Shown piece by piece: positions 7,993 through 15,721 of a stretch of 51,285 nucleotides of DNA. Numbering within the stretch: the stretch's first letter is position 1; each line of letters opens with the position of its first letter. The notes below the pieces were generated by a model. It saw nothing but the letters and a program-made list of their open reading frames with translations, did not search any database and had not been told where the DNA came from. The stretch is from the NCBI GenBank assembly GCA_030065935.1, contig JASJCP010000013.1, positions 1 through 51,285 on the forward strand, read 5' to 3'. The stretch is from Xenococcaceae cyanobacterium MO_167.B27. GTDB taxonomy: Bacteria > Cyanobacteriota > Cyanobacteriia > Cyanobacteriales > Xenococcaceae. A program made the position numbers and the translations under genes.

Positions 7993-8409
7993 TTATTGGG
8001 ACTCTTTAGGCACAAAATTTAGAGAAACACCATTCATACAATAACGTTGACCAGTAGGACGAGGGCCATCACCAAAAACGTGACCTAAATGTCCACCACA
8101 ACGACTACAATGAACTTCTGTTCTGACCATAAAGAGAGAACGATCTACAGAAGTTGCGATCGCTCCTTCAATGGGAGCATAAAAACTGGGCCATCCTGTA
8201 CCACTGTTGTATTTAGTTTCTGAGGTAAAGAGAGGTTGTCCACAACCTGCACATTCGTAAGTCCCTTCATCATAGACTTTGTCGAGAGGACTTGTACCAG
8301 CCCTTTCTGTACCATGTTTTCTTAAGACACGGAATTGTTCAGGGGTTAGGCTTTCTTGCCATTCTTTGTCGGTTTTTGTGATTTCAAATTGTTCTTTTGA
8401 TGCTGCCAT
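7993..8409 (-). CDS. msrB: Peptide-methionine (R)-S-oxide reductase MsrB
   Basis: This 138-residue enzyme reduces methionine-R-sulfoxide in proteins. Zinc-site pairs C53-x2-C56 (CAGC) and C101-x2-C104 (CSRC) are present. The catalytic cysteine is Cys124 in [22 protein letters not shown] (70-80) and [10 protein letters not shown] (107-116) are also diagnostic. Length and motif spacing match standalone MsrB. It converges with the oxidase gene across an 82-bp gap and has no nearby msrA. Confidence 0.95.
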   Translation of the reverse strand: MAASKEQFEITKTDKEWQESLTPEQFRVLRKHGTERAGTSPLDKVYDEGTYECAGCGQPLFTSETKYNSGTGWPSFYAPIEGAIATSVDRSLFMVRTEVHCSRCGGHLGHVFGDGPRPTGQRYCMNGVSLNFVPKESQ

Positions 8410-8713
8410 TGGAAATATAGATTTTTAGTAACCACTAATCATTATGACCAGAAATGGAGTGTAGTGACAGGAAAGAAGAAGGCAACCGCAAGTAGCCCTG
8501 ATTAATCAAAGAGATCCGCTTCGCAAGGAACCAAAAAAAAATGTTTTCTTGTTTTACATCTGACTGATGTTAATGCGCTTGTCAAAAGAAATTTTTGGTC
8601 AATCTATATTATCTAAAAGAAACTTGGCTTTTTCGACTCCAATCAATTGCATAAAAGTTGCATGATTTTTATGCGACCCGCTCCGCGTTTGCCTTCGGCA
8701 CCGCCTGGTTCAG
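8410..8713. other. Non-coding stretch upstream of msrB and left of the tnpB relic
   Basis: No gene is supported here. It includes the msrB 5' region and two GC-richer patches, CGCTTCGCAAGGAACC (about 8517-8532) and CCGCTCCGCGTTTGCCTTCGG (about 8679-8698). These look like fragments of the short dispersed repeats common in cyanobacteria. The left boundary of the decayed insertion sequence may lie here but cannot be fixed. Confidence 0.4.
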
Positions 8714-9315
8714 AATCGACAATCAAGAGATTATCCCACTGGCTTTATTCCTAAACAATTTCAGGTTGTCAGGAAAGCTAGCGGTTACTACTTAATGATC
8801 CTTTTTCAATCTACTGAAACTCTGCCAGACTCAATACCTAGTAATGTATCGTTAGGAATTGACGCAGGAATCGACAATTTTATGGCTCTAAGTAAGGTCG
8901 AATTAATCAAAATTCCTAAATTATTAATAAATAAACTTAAGAATAAAATCAAGGGGTAAAAATGTTTATTTATAAAACAATCTATTGACTCTGTAATTGG
9001 AAATTTTATCAATCAAATATTACCTTTTGTCGCTTGGAAAACAGGGAAGTATTTTGAGAAAGTAAATAAAGATTTTACTTCTCAAGAATGCCCTATTTGT
9101 AGATTATTTACTGGCAAAAAATTACTACAGCAAAGGATAGATAAATGTTAGTATGGCAATACAGTTCTTACAAGAAATGTAGCACCAGCAAAAGTGATTT
9201 AACAACGTGGAAGAATCGCGGTCGGACAGCCCGTGAGGGATCAAATTGCTTGTGGAGAGAGAGGTACGGGGAGTTAAAACTGTTCGACCTAGTAACTGCT
9301 TAAAGAAGCAAGAAT
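8714..9315 (+). pseudogene. Decayed tnpB (IS200/IS605 family, IS891-like) relic
   Basis: Translation in shifting frames gives recognisable TnpB pieces. Near 8740-8900 it reads TGFIPKQFQVVRKASGYYLM and then LPDSIPSNVSLGIDAGIDN, which contains the first RuvC aspartate region. It then runs into a stop at 8958. Near 9015-9150 come INQILPFVAWKTGKYFEKVN and SQECPICRLFTGKK, the zinc-ribbon first half, then QRIDKC and a stop. Near 9170-9270 come NVAPAKVI, a stop, QRGRIAVGQPVRDQIACG. At least two frameshifts and several stops interrupt it, and the middle of the RuvC domain is missing. It is not of the same sequence type as the intact tnpB at 10910, so it represents a separate insertion. Confidence 0.8.
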
Positions 9316-9316
9316 C

Positions 9317-9377
9317 CCACAGTAAAATTAAAAACTTAGCGAACGCGGAGTTATTAATTTAGTAGAGGGAGTGTCAA
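9317..9377 (+). mobile_element. Right end of the decayed IS891-like element
   Basis: Just after the tnpB relic, AGAATCCCAC and a downstream GAGGGAGTGTCAA flank an AT-rich centre. This matches the usual shape of IS891/IS1341-type right ends, where the gene is followed by a hairpin ending in GGAGTGTCAA. The stem is degenerate here, consistent with the decayed gene. The exact boundary is inferred. Confidence 0.45.
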
Positions 9378-9725
9378 GAATAGACTTCTTGCTCCAAGTC
9401 AGGGAATAGGCACTCTTGCACTCTTGCAATAGGGAAGATTTTTCACGAAAAGAGTAGTCAAAATGATTATTTTTTTACTTTTGCAAGAGGTCTAATATAG
9501 TAAATATTAATCTTCCTTCTGCTCTTCAATTAACTATTAATTTAACTGTCGAAAAATTTTTAAGCTATTATCTTAAATCATTCTTTTATTCTCTATATTT
9601 ATATTTGTCACCAGGTATTGACTTACATAACCCTTTGCTTAGTGAAGCCTTTGGGAAATAGTAAACTTATATGAAGGAGGGCAATAATTTCTCTCCTACC
9701 ATAACAATTTACCTTCATAAACAGC

Positions 9726-10403
9726 ATGATAGAGAATCAAAATCGATCTTTAACTGGTGCCAACCTGAGTGATGCCGATCTCAGAGGTGTCAACCTCAGA
9801 GGTACTCATCTCAGAGGTACTAACCTGAGCAGTGCTAATCTGAGTGGTGCCAATCTGAGCAGTGCCAATCTGAGTAGTGCCAACCTGAGTGATGCCAATC
9901 TGAGCAGTGCCAACCTCAGAGGTACTCATCTCAGAGGTACCCACCTGATTTATGCCGACCTGAGTGATGCCGACCTGAGTAATGCTAACCTGATTTATGC
10001 CAATCTGATTTATGCTCGTCTGATTTATGCCGACCTGAGTGATGCTAACCTGAGCAGTGCTGACCTGAGTGATGCTAACCTCAGAGGTGCCAATCTGAGT
10101 AATACCCGCCTGAGTGATGCTAACCTCAGAGGTGCCGACCTCAGAGGTGCCGACCTGAGAGAAGCTAACCTCAGAGGTGCCAACCTCAGAGGTGCCAACC
10201 TTAGAGGTGCCAGGCTAAGTGATGCCCACTTAGGAGGTGCCAACCTGATTTATGCCAACCTGAGAGATACCTACCTCAGAGGTGCTATTTTTGGAAATAA
10301 CCAAGGTATTTCCGACTGGCTCAAACAAAATTTGATTGCGCGAGGAGCAAAATTTCAAGAACCGCCATCAACGGAAAAGTCTAAAAATTTCAATTGTGCC
10401 TAA
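9726..10403 (+). CDS. Pentapeptide-repeat protein
   Basis: This 225-residue protein is composed almost entirely of tandem A(N/D)LxX pentapeptides (for example ANLSS, ADLRG, THLRG) from about residue 8 to 193. It is predicted to form a right-handed quadrilateral beta-helix. A non-repeat tail (about 194-225, GNNQGISDWLKQNLIARGAKF) may cap it. There is no signal peptide, so it is probably cytosolic. Functions of such proteins vary (DNA mimicry, scaffolding) and none can be assigned. The DNA is correspondingly a run of 15-bp units that differ little, so copy number may change easily. It lies between a dead and an intact tnpB, and the opposite-strand open frames here are only reflections of the repeat. 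Confidence 0.85.
   Translation: MIENQNRSLTGANLSDADLRGVNLRGTHLRGTNLSSANLSGANLSSANLSSANLSDANLSSANLRGTHLRGTHLIYADLSDADLSNANLIYANLIYARLIYADLSDANLSSADLSDANLRGANLSNTRLSDANLRGADLRGADLREANLRGANLRGANLRGARLSDAHLGGANLIYANLRDTYLRGAIFGNNQGISDWLKQNLIARGAKFQEPPSTEKSKNFNCA
9750..10290 (+). repeat. 15-bp coding minisatellite
   Basis: The pentapeptide-coding DNA consists of about 35 tandem 15-bp units built from recurring variants such as CAACCTCAGAGGTGC, CAACCTGAGTGATGC and CAACCTGATTTATGC. Exact unit variants recur many times, which points to recent expansion or homogenisation rather than ancient divergence. Confidence 0.75.
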
Positions 10404-10909
10404 ACGGGTTTTTCATCTGTACATCAAGAAAGGAATTCATTTTATAGTTGTTTGGCGAGATTCACAATGGTGGACAAAAAGCCTCAAACATAATACTGTT
10501 AAACAACATACATAAATATATAATCTATAATTTAGAACAAGTTTTACAAAATTTTGGCGGTGCAGAAGGCAACAGGGAAGCTGGGTCACGATAGTCTTAA
10601 TTTTGCAGAAGTACTTATTCCAATAAGTTTTTCTTGAGTACTATTAGGGGTCGAGGTGACTGTTGCCACTTAACCCCTCAAAAATCAAAAAAATAACCTT
10701 ATTGCTACGATAAAAAGCAGGTATTTTCTATAGAAGAAATGAAAACGTCAAATAGTTTGCAAGAAAAGAAAACAAAACTATTTAACTTAAATGTCAAAAG
10801 AAGTCCCTCGATTTATCGAGCGGATGAATTTTGACCAACAATTTTCCGCGCGGAGCGCATCCTTGTATAGGAGAACCGCGAGCGTGGTATCATATTATCG
10901 TAAATCGAG
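10404..10909 (+). other. Intergenic region with coding-like tail, hairpin and tnpB left flank
   Basis: No complete gene is supported. At about 10381-10514, in the +1 frame relative to the pentapeptide gene, there is an open stretch including VFHLYIKKGIHFIVVWRDSQ and WWTKSLKHN that ends at TAA. It could be the remnant of another protein, but I do not recognise it. A hairpin AGGGGT...ACCCCT with an inner AGGTG/CACTT stem lies at 10646-10678. CTCGATTTATCGAG (about 10807-10820) and the GC-rich CCGCGCGGAGCGCATCC (10846-10862) precede the tnpB start. The left end of the tnpB element probably lies in 10.65-10.9 kb, but its boundary is not defined. Confidence 0.4.
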
Positions 10910-12133
10910 ATGAGTGTGAAAGCTTTGCACAGAGCTATCAAAATTAGAATCTATCCAACATCTGAGCAGTCCCAAAAACTTAGTCAAGTCATGGGCTGCG
11001 CGAGATGGTGGTGGAATTATGCCTTAAATCTGTGCAACCAAACCTATAAGGAAACGGGAAAAGGATTGGGGCGAACAGCACTCAATAGCGTTTTGCCAAA
11101 ACTTAAAAAAGCTGAAGAAACAGAATGGTTAGGAGAATGTTATTCACAGGTTTTGCAATCAACAACCTTAAACCTAACTAAAGCTTTCAAAAACTTTTTT
11201 GAAAAACGAAGCTCATTTCCTCGATTCAAATCTTATTATGGCAAACAATCAGCACAATATCCTCAAAATTGTCTAATAGTTGAAGACGGTTTGAAAGTTC
11301 CACAAGTTGGAATTATTAAAGCTAGTATTCATCGTTTATTTGATGGAAAACTAAAAACTGTAACTATTAGTAAAACTTCCACTCTTAAATATTATGCTTC
11401 TTTATTATTTGATACAGAAGCTAAATACCCTGAAGTTGTTATTACTGGTAAAGTTATTGGTATTGATCTAGGTATTAAGGATTTTGCAATTACCAATGAT
11501 GATAACAAAACAAGCAAGTATCCTAATCCTAGGCACATTAAAAAACATGAACGTAACTTGGCAAGAAAACAACTCCTATTAGCCCGTAAGAAAAAAGGGA
11601 GTAAATCAAGAGAAAAAGCAAGAAGGCTAGTGGCAAGAGTACACGAACGTATTAGTAATGCCCGTCAAGATTTCCTACATAAATTGTCCAGAAAAATAGT
11701 CAACGACAATCAAGTAGTGGTCATTGAGAATTTGAATGTCAAGGGTATGGTTCGTAACCATAAATTAGCCAAAGCAATATCTGATGTAGGTTGGGGAATG
11801 TTTACCAATTTCTTAGATTACAAACTAAAAGAAAAAGGTGGTTTGTTGTTAGAAATTGATAGATTTTTTCCAAGTTCTAAAACCTGTTCGTCTTGTCTCT
11901 ATCAAATGAGTGAAATGCCATTAGATGTTAGAGAGTGGACTTGCCCTAGTTGTGGCGCACATCACGACAGAGATGAAAACGCAGCAAAAAACATTAGAGC
12001 AGAGGGCATCAGAATGTTATCGGTCTTAGGAACTAGGACTGCTGCTAGTGGAGGGGATGTAAGACCAAAAAGTGGACGCAAGTCTGTTTTGAGGCAATCC
12101 CCGATTGAAGTCAAGCAACTTCAGGGAAGCTAG
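10910..12133 (+). CDS. tnpB: TnpB, IS200/IS605-family RNA-guided nuclease (intact)
   Basis: This 407-residue TnpB/OrfB has an N-terminal helix-turn-helix-like region (RIYPTSEQSQKLSQVMGCAR) and a split RuvC domain with Asp186 (VIGIDLGIKDFA), Glu273 (VVVIENLNVKGM) and Asp355 in HDRDENAAKNI. A zinc ribbon C326-x2-C329 / C345-x2-C348 lies between the last two. All catalytic and metal ligands are present and there is no frameshift, so it may be active. Family members are guided by an RNA transcribed from the element's right end and cut DNA next to a short motif. No tnpA transposase lies nearby, so this is a lone IS1341-like element that would depend on a tnpA elsewhere to move. The ATG at 10910 is followed by another in-frame start-like codon (GTG at 10916). 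Confidence 0.93.
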   Translation: MSVKALHRAIKIRIYPTSEQSQKLSQVMGCARWWWNYALNLCNQTYKETGKGLGRTALNSVLPKLKKAEETEWLGECYSQVLQSTTLNLTKAFKNFFEKRSSFPRFKSYYGKQSAQYPQNCLIVEDGLKVPQVGIIKASIHRLFDGKLKTVTISKTSTLKYYASLLFDTEAKYPEVVITGKVIGIDLGIKDFAITNDDNKTSKYPNPRHIKKHERNLARKQLLLARKKKGSKSREKARRLVARVHERISNARQDFLHKLSRKIVNDNQVVVIENLNVKGMVRNHKLAKAISDVGWGMFTNFLDYKLKEKGGLLLEIDRFFPSSKTCSSCLYQMSEMPLDVREWTCPSCGAHHDRDENAAKNIRAEGIRMLSVLGTRTAASGGDVRPKSGRKSVLRQSPIEVKQLQGS

Positions 12134-12164
12134 AAGCCCACGGTTTCACCGTGGGTAGTTCACC
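12030..12164 (+). ncRNA. Predicted omega RNA / right-end region of tnpB element
   Basis: The right end carries a perfect hairpin CCCACGGT-TTC-ACCGTGGG (12137-12155), followed by TAGTTCAC. This is the usual terminal sequence of this class of element. TnpB guide RNAs span the 3' part of tnpB and this right end and take their guide from the DNA just outside the element. Here the guide would start near 12164 (CGCTATAAG...). The 5' limit is a guess; the hairpin itself is certain. Confidence 0.5.
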
Positions 12165-12196
12165 GCTATAAGAAAACAATTATCAATTAACAAGAT

Positions 12197-13120
12197 TCAT
12201 CCAAAAAGTCCATTGATAATGGGCAGACTGTCTATAACCATTGCTACACATAACAACATCATATAGACAATGGAATATTTGAACAGACCACGAGCTAATT
12301 GTTTATCGGTGGGATTTTGTTTGAGTTCCCAAGACTTTCGTAATAAATAGTATCCTAAGTAAAGTGCGATCGCACCATACAAAATTCCCGATGCACTCAA
12401 AGGAAACACTAGTAATAGACTACAGGGTACTGTTAACCAGCTATAAATCCAGATTTGATTGACTGTTGCTACTTCTCCTGCTACTACGGGTAACATGGGT
12501 ATGCCTACTTCAGCATAATCGTCTTTAATCATTAATGCTAAAGACCAGAAATGGGGAGGTGTCCACAGAAAGATTAGGGTAAATAACAGCCAAGGAGTAA
12601 GACTTAAATCTCCTGTTACCGCAGCCCAACCTACTAGAGGGGGAATTGCACCAGCAGCACCACCAATCACAATATTTTGGGTAGTGTGACGTTTTAGCCA
12701 GTGGGTATAAATCAGCATATAGAAGACGATCCCCGACATGGCTAAACCAGCAGCTAGTAAGTTGACGAAAATTGCTAAAAGCGAAAAGGATAAAGCACCA
12801 AGAATAACTGCAAAGATGAGGGCGTGGAGAGGTCTAACATCTCCAGAAGGAATGGGGCGTTTACGAGTCCGCACCATAGTATAGTCAATGTCGCGGTCAT
12901 AGACACAATTCATGACTTGGGCGGAAGCTGCTGCTAGTGTACCTCCTAAGAGAGTAATTATTAATAAGACGGGATCGATTCTCCCTTCTGAAGCGATCGC
13001 TATTGAAGCAGCCGTAGTAATGAGTAGTAAGGGAATAATGCGAGGCTTGGTTAGTTGGTAGTAGTTTTTGATGGTATCTTGTAAATTATGCTGTTGACTG
13101 GCTATATCAGTGCCGATCAT
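12197..13120 (-). CDS. ctaB: Heme O synthase (protoheme IX farnesyltransferase) CtaB
   Basis: This 307-residue polytopic membrane enzyme of the UbiA prenyltransferase superfamily farnesylates heme B to heme O, the precursor of heme A for cytochrome oxidase. The prenyl-diphosphate/Mg2+ motif N71-x3-D75-x3-D79 (NCVYDRDID) is followed by [10 protein letters not shown] (84-93). The second conserved region [17 protein letters not shown] (about 186-202) is also intact. Roughly eight to nine hydrophobic helices are visible. It follows ctaA on the same strand after 80 bp and is divergent from the oxidase structural genes. The insertion of a tnpB element immediately downstream does not interrupt it. 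Confidence 0.95.
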   Translation of the reverse strand: MIGTDIASQQHNLQDTIKNYYQLTKPRIIPLLLITTAASIAIASEGRIDPVLLIITLLGGTLAAASAQVMNCVYDRDIDYTMVRTRKRPIPSGDVRPLHALIFAVILGALSFSLLAIFVNLLAAGLAMSGIVFYMLIYTHWLKRHTTQNIVIGGAAGAIPPLVGWAAVTGDLSLTPWLLFTLIFLWTPPHFWSLALMIKDDYAEVGIPMLPVVAGEVATVNQIWIYSWLTVPCSLLLVFPLSASGILYGAIALYLGYYLLRKSWELKQNPTDKQLARGLFKYSIVYMMLLCVAMVIDSLPIINGLFG

Positions 13121-13200
13121 ATTAGTTTTCCCAAATTCTATTGATATTTACAGTTTGACATCTGCATTAGAACGCAGTTTGTAAGTTAAGATGCTGATTT

Positions 13201-14130
13201 TTAACTTTTAATTTTTAATTTGTAATCAGTTTTGGTTTCTCGTATCGCTAAGACGGTAAAAGCTACTAAAACTCCTAATAAACTTGCTCCTACTGCTTGG
13301 TGAGTGACTGTAAGAGGCTCAACCTGCAAGTGTAATCTAAAAGTGGCAATGCCGAGGATAATCTGTAAAGTGACTAAGCCACCAGCAACATTAGCTAATC
13401 TCTTTAATGATGAGGATAATTTAGGATTACGCCAAGCTAACCATACTAGGATTATAGTTGCAATAGTCGGTGGAAATACACCAATGATATGACTATTCAT
13501 CACATTACATAGTTGGAAACTGCCAAAGCACTGATGCAACGACCAACGAGAAGCTACTAAACCGCCGATTAAACTCTGAATATAAACCAAAATAGCAGCA
13601 GTCAGACCCCACCATTTTAGAGATGAGGTTACGGAGTTATCAGAAGCAGCAGTCAAAGGAGTTAAAGTAGTGCCAATGACGATTAAAGTGCAGAAAAACA
13701 GTAGTGCTGTACCCAGATGAGCGGTAACAATATCAAAGCGTAACAGTTGAGTTACAGTAAGTCCTCCTAGAATACCTTGAAAGATAATCAGGAATAAAGC
13801 AAAAGTTGCAGCCCAAGGTAGCCAGGTAGGTAATTCTTTACGCCACCACCAAGACAAACCACTTAAAGCAATCGCACTGAACCCAATTAAAGCAGCATCT
13901 AGACGGTGAAACCACTCTAGAAAGACCTGTAAATTCATTTGCTGAGTAGGTACAAGCTGACCGTAACATAAGGGCCAGTCGGGACAGGCTAAACCTGCAT
14001 TCATGACTCTAGTCGCACTACCTACCGCCATTAACAAAAAAGTTGCGATCGCAACTTTCCAGACTAAACCACGAATTATGACTTGCGGTTCGATACGCTT
14101 TTCGGAAGAGTGTAAAATTGTTTCTGTCAT
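13201..14130 (-). CDS. ctaA: Heme A synthase CtaA (COX15 family)
   Basis: This 309-residue membrane protein of about eight helices converts heme O to heme A. Conserved histidines lie in EWFHRL, TAHLGTALL, MNSHIIG and VTHQAVGA, consistent with heme ligation. ATRVMNAGLACPDWPLCYG is the typical first loop of the family, with cysteines spaced as in bacterial and cyanobacterial CtaA. It lies upstream of ctaB on the same strand and divergent from ctaC, with a 398-bp shared regulatory region. The ATG at 14130 places a short cytosolic tail before the first helix, as expected. Confidence 0.95.
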   Translation of the reverse strand: MTETILHSSEKRIEPQVIIRGLVWKVAIATFLLMAVGSATRVMNAGLACPDWPLCYGQLVPTQQMNLQVFLEWFHRLDAALIGFSAIALSGLSWWWRKELPTWLPWAATFALFLIIFQGILGGLTVTQLLRFDIVTAHLGTALLFFCTLIVIGTTLTPLTAASDNSVTSSLKWWGLTAAILVYIQSLIGGLVASRWSLHQCFGSFQLCNVMNSHIIGVFPPTIATIILVWLAWRNPKLSSSLKRLANVAGGLVTLQIILGIATFRLHLQVEPLTVTHQAVGASLLGVLVAFTVLAIRETKTDYKLKIKS

Positions 14131-14528
14131 CTAATACTAGGAATTTTCCAAGACCTTTCTTTTTACTGTAACGAGCTTATTTCTAATAGCTATCCTGTTC
14201 AACCTATTCTTCAGATTCCCTTAAAATTTGATTAATAAAAATTAATTAGTCATAAAAAAAAACTTAAATTTCGCTCGATTATTGCCAGATATAGATTAAA
14301 CAACAGTTTGAAAATTTATTAATGATCCTGAAAAAAAGCCAAAGAATTCCTTTATATTGTGCGATCAAATGCCCGTTAAATGAAAGTTTGTCGTAACCTA
14401 ATGTACAGAGAGATTAAAATTTTGCACTGCAATCTTATTGTTGCTCCTTAACTCCATCTGACTCTGCTTTCCTCAGTGTTGTGCAGATGCTCAACCCTAA
14501 AACAACCAATTCTAACCTATAAAGAGCC
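14131..14528. promoter_or_regulatory. Divergent ctaA / ctaC regulatory region
   Basis: This 398-bp AT-rich region drives ctaA-ctaB leftwards and ctaC-ctaD-ctaE rightwards. It contains one perfect NtcA-type palindrome, listed separately, and poly-A/T tracts. No riboswitch-like structure is obvious. AAAGAG just before the ctaC GTG is a weak ribosome binding site. Confidence 0.6.
14393..14406. promoter_or_regulatory. Candidate NtcA-binding site
   Basis: GTA-ACCTAATG-TAC matches the NtcA consensus GTA-N8-TAC exactly. It is 123 bp before the ctaC start. A possible -10 element TATTGT lies at 14436-14441, 29 bp downstream, a little further than the usual 20-24 bp. The match is short enough to arise by chance, so regulation is an inference. 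Confidence 0.35.
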
Positions 14529-15410
14529 GTGAATATTCCTAGTAACATCATCACTCTCATAGCAGGTATTGCCCTAACACTAATTAGTTTGTGGTATGGT
14601 CAAAATCATGGACTGCTTCCCATGGCAGCATCAGAAGAAGCTCACGAAATTGATGGTCTTTTTAACTTCATGATGACCATTGCCACAGGGCTATTTCTTT
14701 TAGTGGAAGGGGTACTGGTTTATTGTGTAATAAAATTCCGCCGACGCAAGGGAGACACAACCGATGGACCCCCTATTGAAGGCAATGTTCCTTTAGAAAT
14801 TGTCTGGACGGCAATTCCTACCGTTATTGTCTTTATCCTAGCTATCTATAGCTTTGAGGTTTATAACAGCCTAGGGGGACTAGATCCTATGTCTTCCCAT
14901 GATCATTTAGCGATGCAGGAACAGCATCAGACAATGGGAATGGAAGAAGAGAATTCCCATTTAGTTGCTATGGGTGAGAAGCAAATAGCATTAGGTTTGG
15001 GTCAATCTCCTAACAGTGAAGCAGGAAACCCCCTTGTGGTTAAAGTCAACGGAATTCAATACGCTTGGATTTTTACCTATCCTGAAACTGGTACTATCTC
15101 AGGAGAATTGCACGTTCCTGTAAATCGTCCCGTAAAGCTAGAGATGGGTGCTGGTGATGTACTCCATGCCTTTTGGCTACCAGAATTCCGCATCAAACAA
15201 GATGTCATTCCAGGGAGAGAGTCTTTGTTGAACTTCACCCCTACTAAAGTGGGTCAATATCCTGTAATTTGTGCTGAACTCTGTGGTGCTTATCATGGTG
15301 GAATGAAAACCACCCTCACAGTACACACAGAAGAAGATTATCAGCAATGGCTACAAGATAATACCTTCGCCCAAACCGAAGTAGATGGCAATGTGGCACT
15401 GAATCAGTAG
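14529..15410 (+). CDS. ctaC: Cytochrome c oxidase subunit II
   Basis: This 293-residue protein is anchored by two N-terminal transmembrane segments (about 7-23 and 45-68, with a further hydrophobic stretch 90-110) and has a cupredoxin domain at the membrane surface. The binuclear CuA site is intact: His213, Cys248, Glu250, Cys252, His256 and Met259 (CAELCGAYHGGM). It should therefore accept electrons from cytochrome c or plastocyanin, unlike quinol oxidases, which lack CuA. A His/Met-rich loop (about 120-150: SSHDHLAMQEQHQTMGMEE) lies between the hydrophobic region and the cupredoxin domain. The start is GTG at 14529. It heads the oxidase operon, followed by ctaD after 311 bp. Confidence 0.95.
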   Translation: MNIPSNIITLIAGIALTLISLWYGQNHGLLPMAASEEAHEIDGLFNFMMTIATGLFLLVEGVLVYCVIKFRRRKGDTTDGPPIEGNVPLEIVWTAIPTVIVFILAIYSFEVYNSLGGLDPMSSHDHLAMQEQHQTMGMEEENSHLVAMGEKQIALGLGQSPNSEAGNPLVVKVNGIQYAWIFTYPETGTISGELHVPVNRPVKLEMGAGDVLHAFWLPEFRIKQDVIPGRESLLNFTPTKVGQYPVICAELCGAYHGGMKTTLTVHTEEDYQQWLQDNTFAQTEVDGNVALNQ

Positions 15411-15721
15411 AACTCTTGCATCCTTATATGATAAACCGACATTTGGGTAGGGCTGGAAGTCCGCTTAGGTACTTCACTTGTCGGTTTTGTTGCTTAAAGG
15501 GGGGATTTGTTAGGGGGACTTCCAGAGGTTCAAGGTTAAAGGTTAAGAAAAATACTCCTTTATCCGCCCAAGCAGATACTTTAAGTTAACTAATGAAGTT
15601 ATGACAGTTAACTAACAGGATATGTATCTATCTCGCCCTTCCCCCCTGACCTGACGCAAGAAGTCTAGTAATCAACAATCAACAATTAACTTTTCATCCA
15701 TCAACTTTTTAACAATTAACA
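15411..15721 (+). other. ctaC-ctaD spacer with large hairpin
   Basis: This spacer is unusually long for an oxidase operon. It holds an inverted repeat AACCGACA (15434-15441) / TGTCGGTT (15479-15486) enclosing a second stem GAAGT / ACTTC, followed by TTGTTG. It could act as a partial terminator, an mRNA-processing site or a stabiliser. Near 15672-15720 are AACAATCAACAATTAAC-type spacer repeats that recur before ctaE. No gene is present. Confidence 0.5.

Noticed and set aside
8806-9012. 68-aa minus-strand open frame
   Set aside because: It lies across the plus-strand tnpB relic and has no protein-like motif of its own.
9750-10243. Two serine/threonine- or leucine-rich frames opposite the pentapeptide gene
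   Set aside because: They are reverse-strand readings of the 15-bp repeat array.
9750-10290. CRISPR array because of regular short repeats
   Set aside because: The 15-bp units are contiguous without unique spacers and encode A(N/D)LxX pentapeptides.
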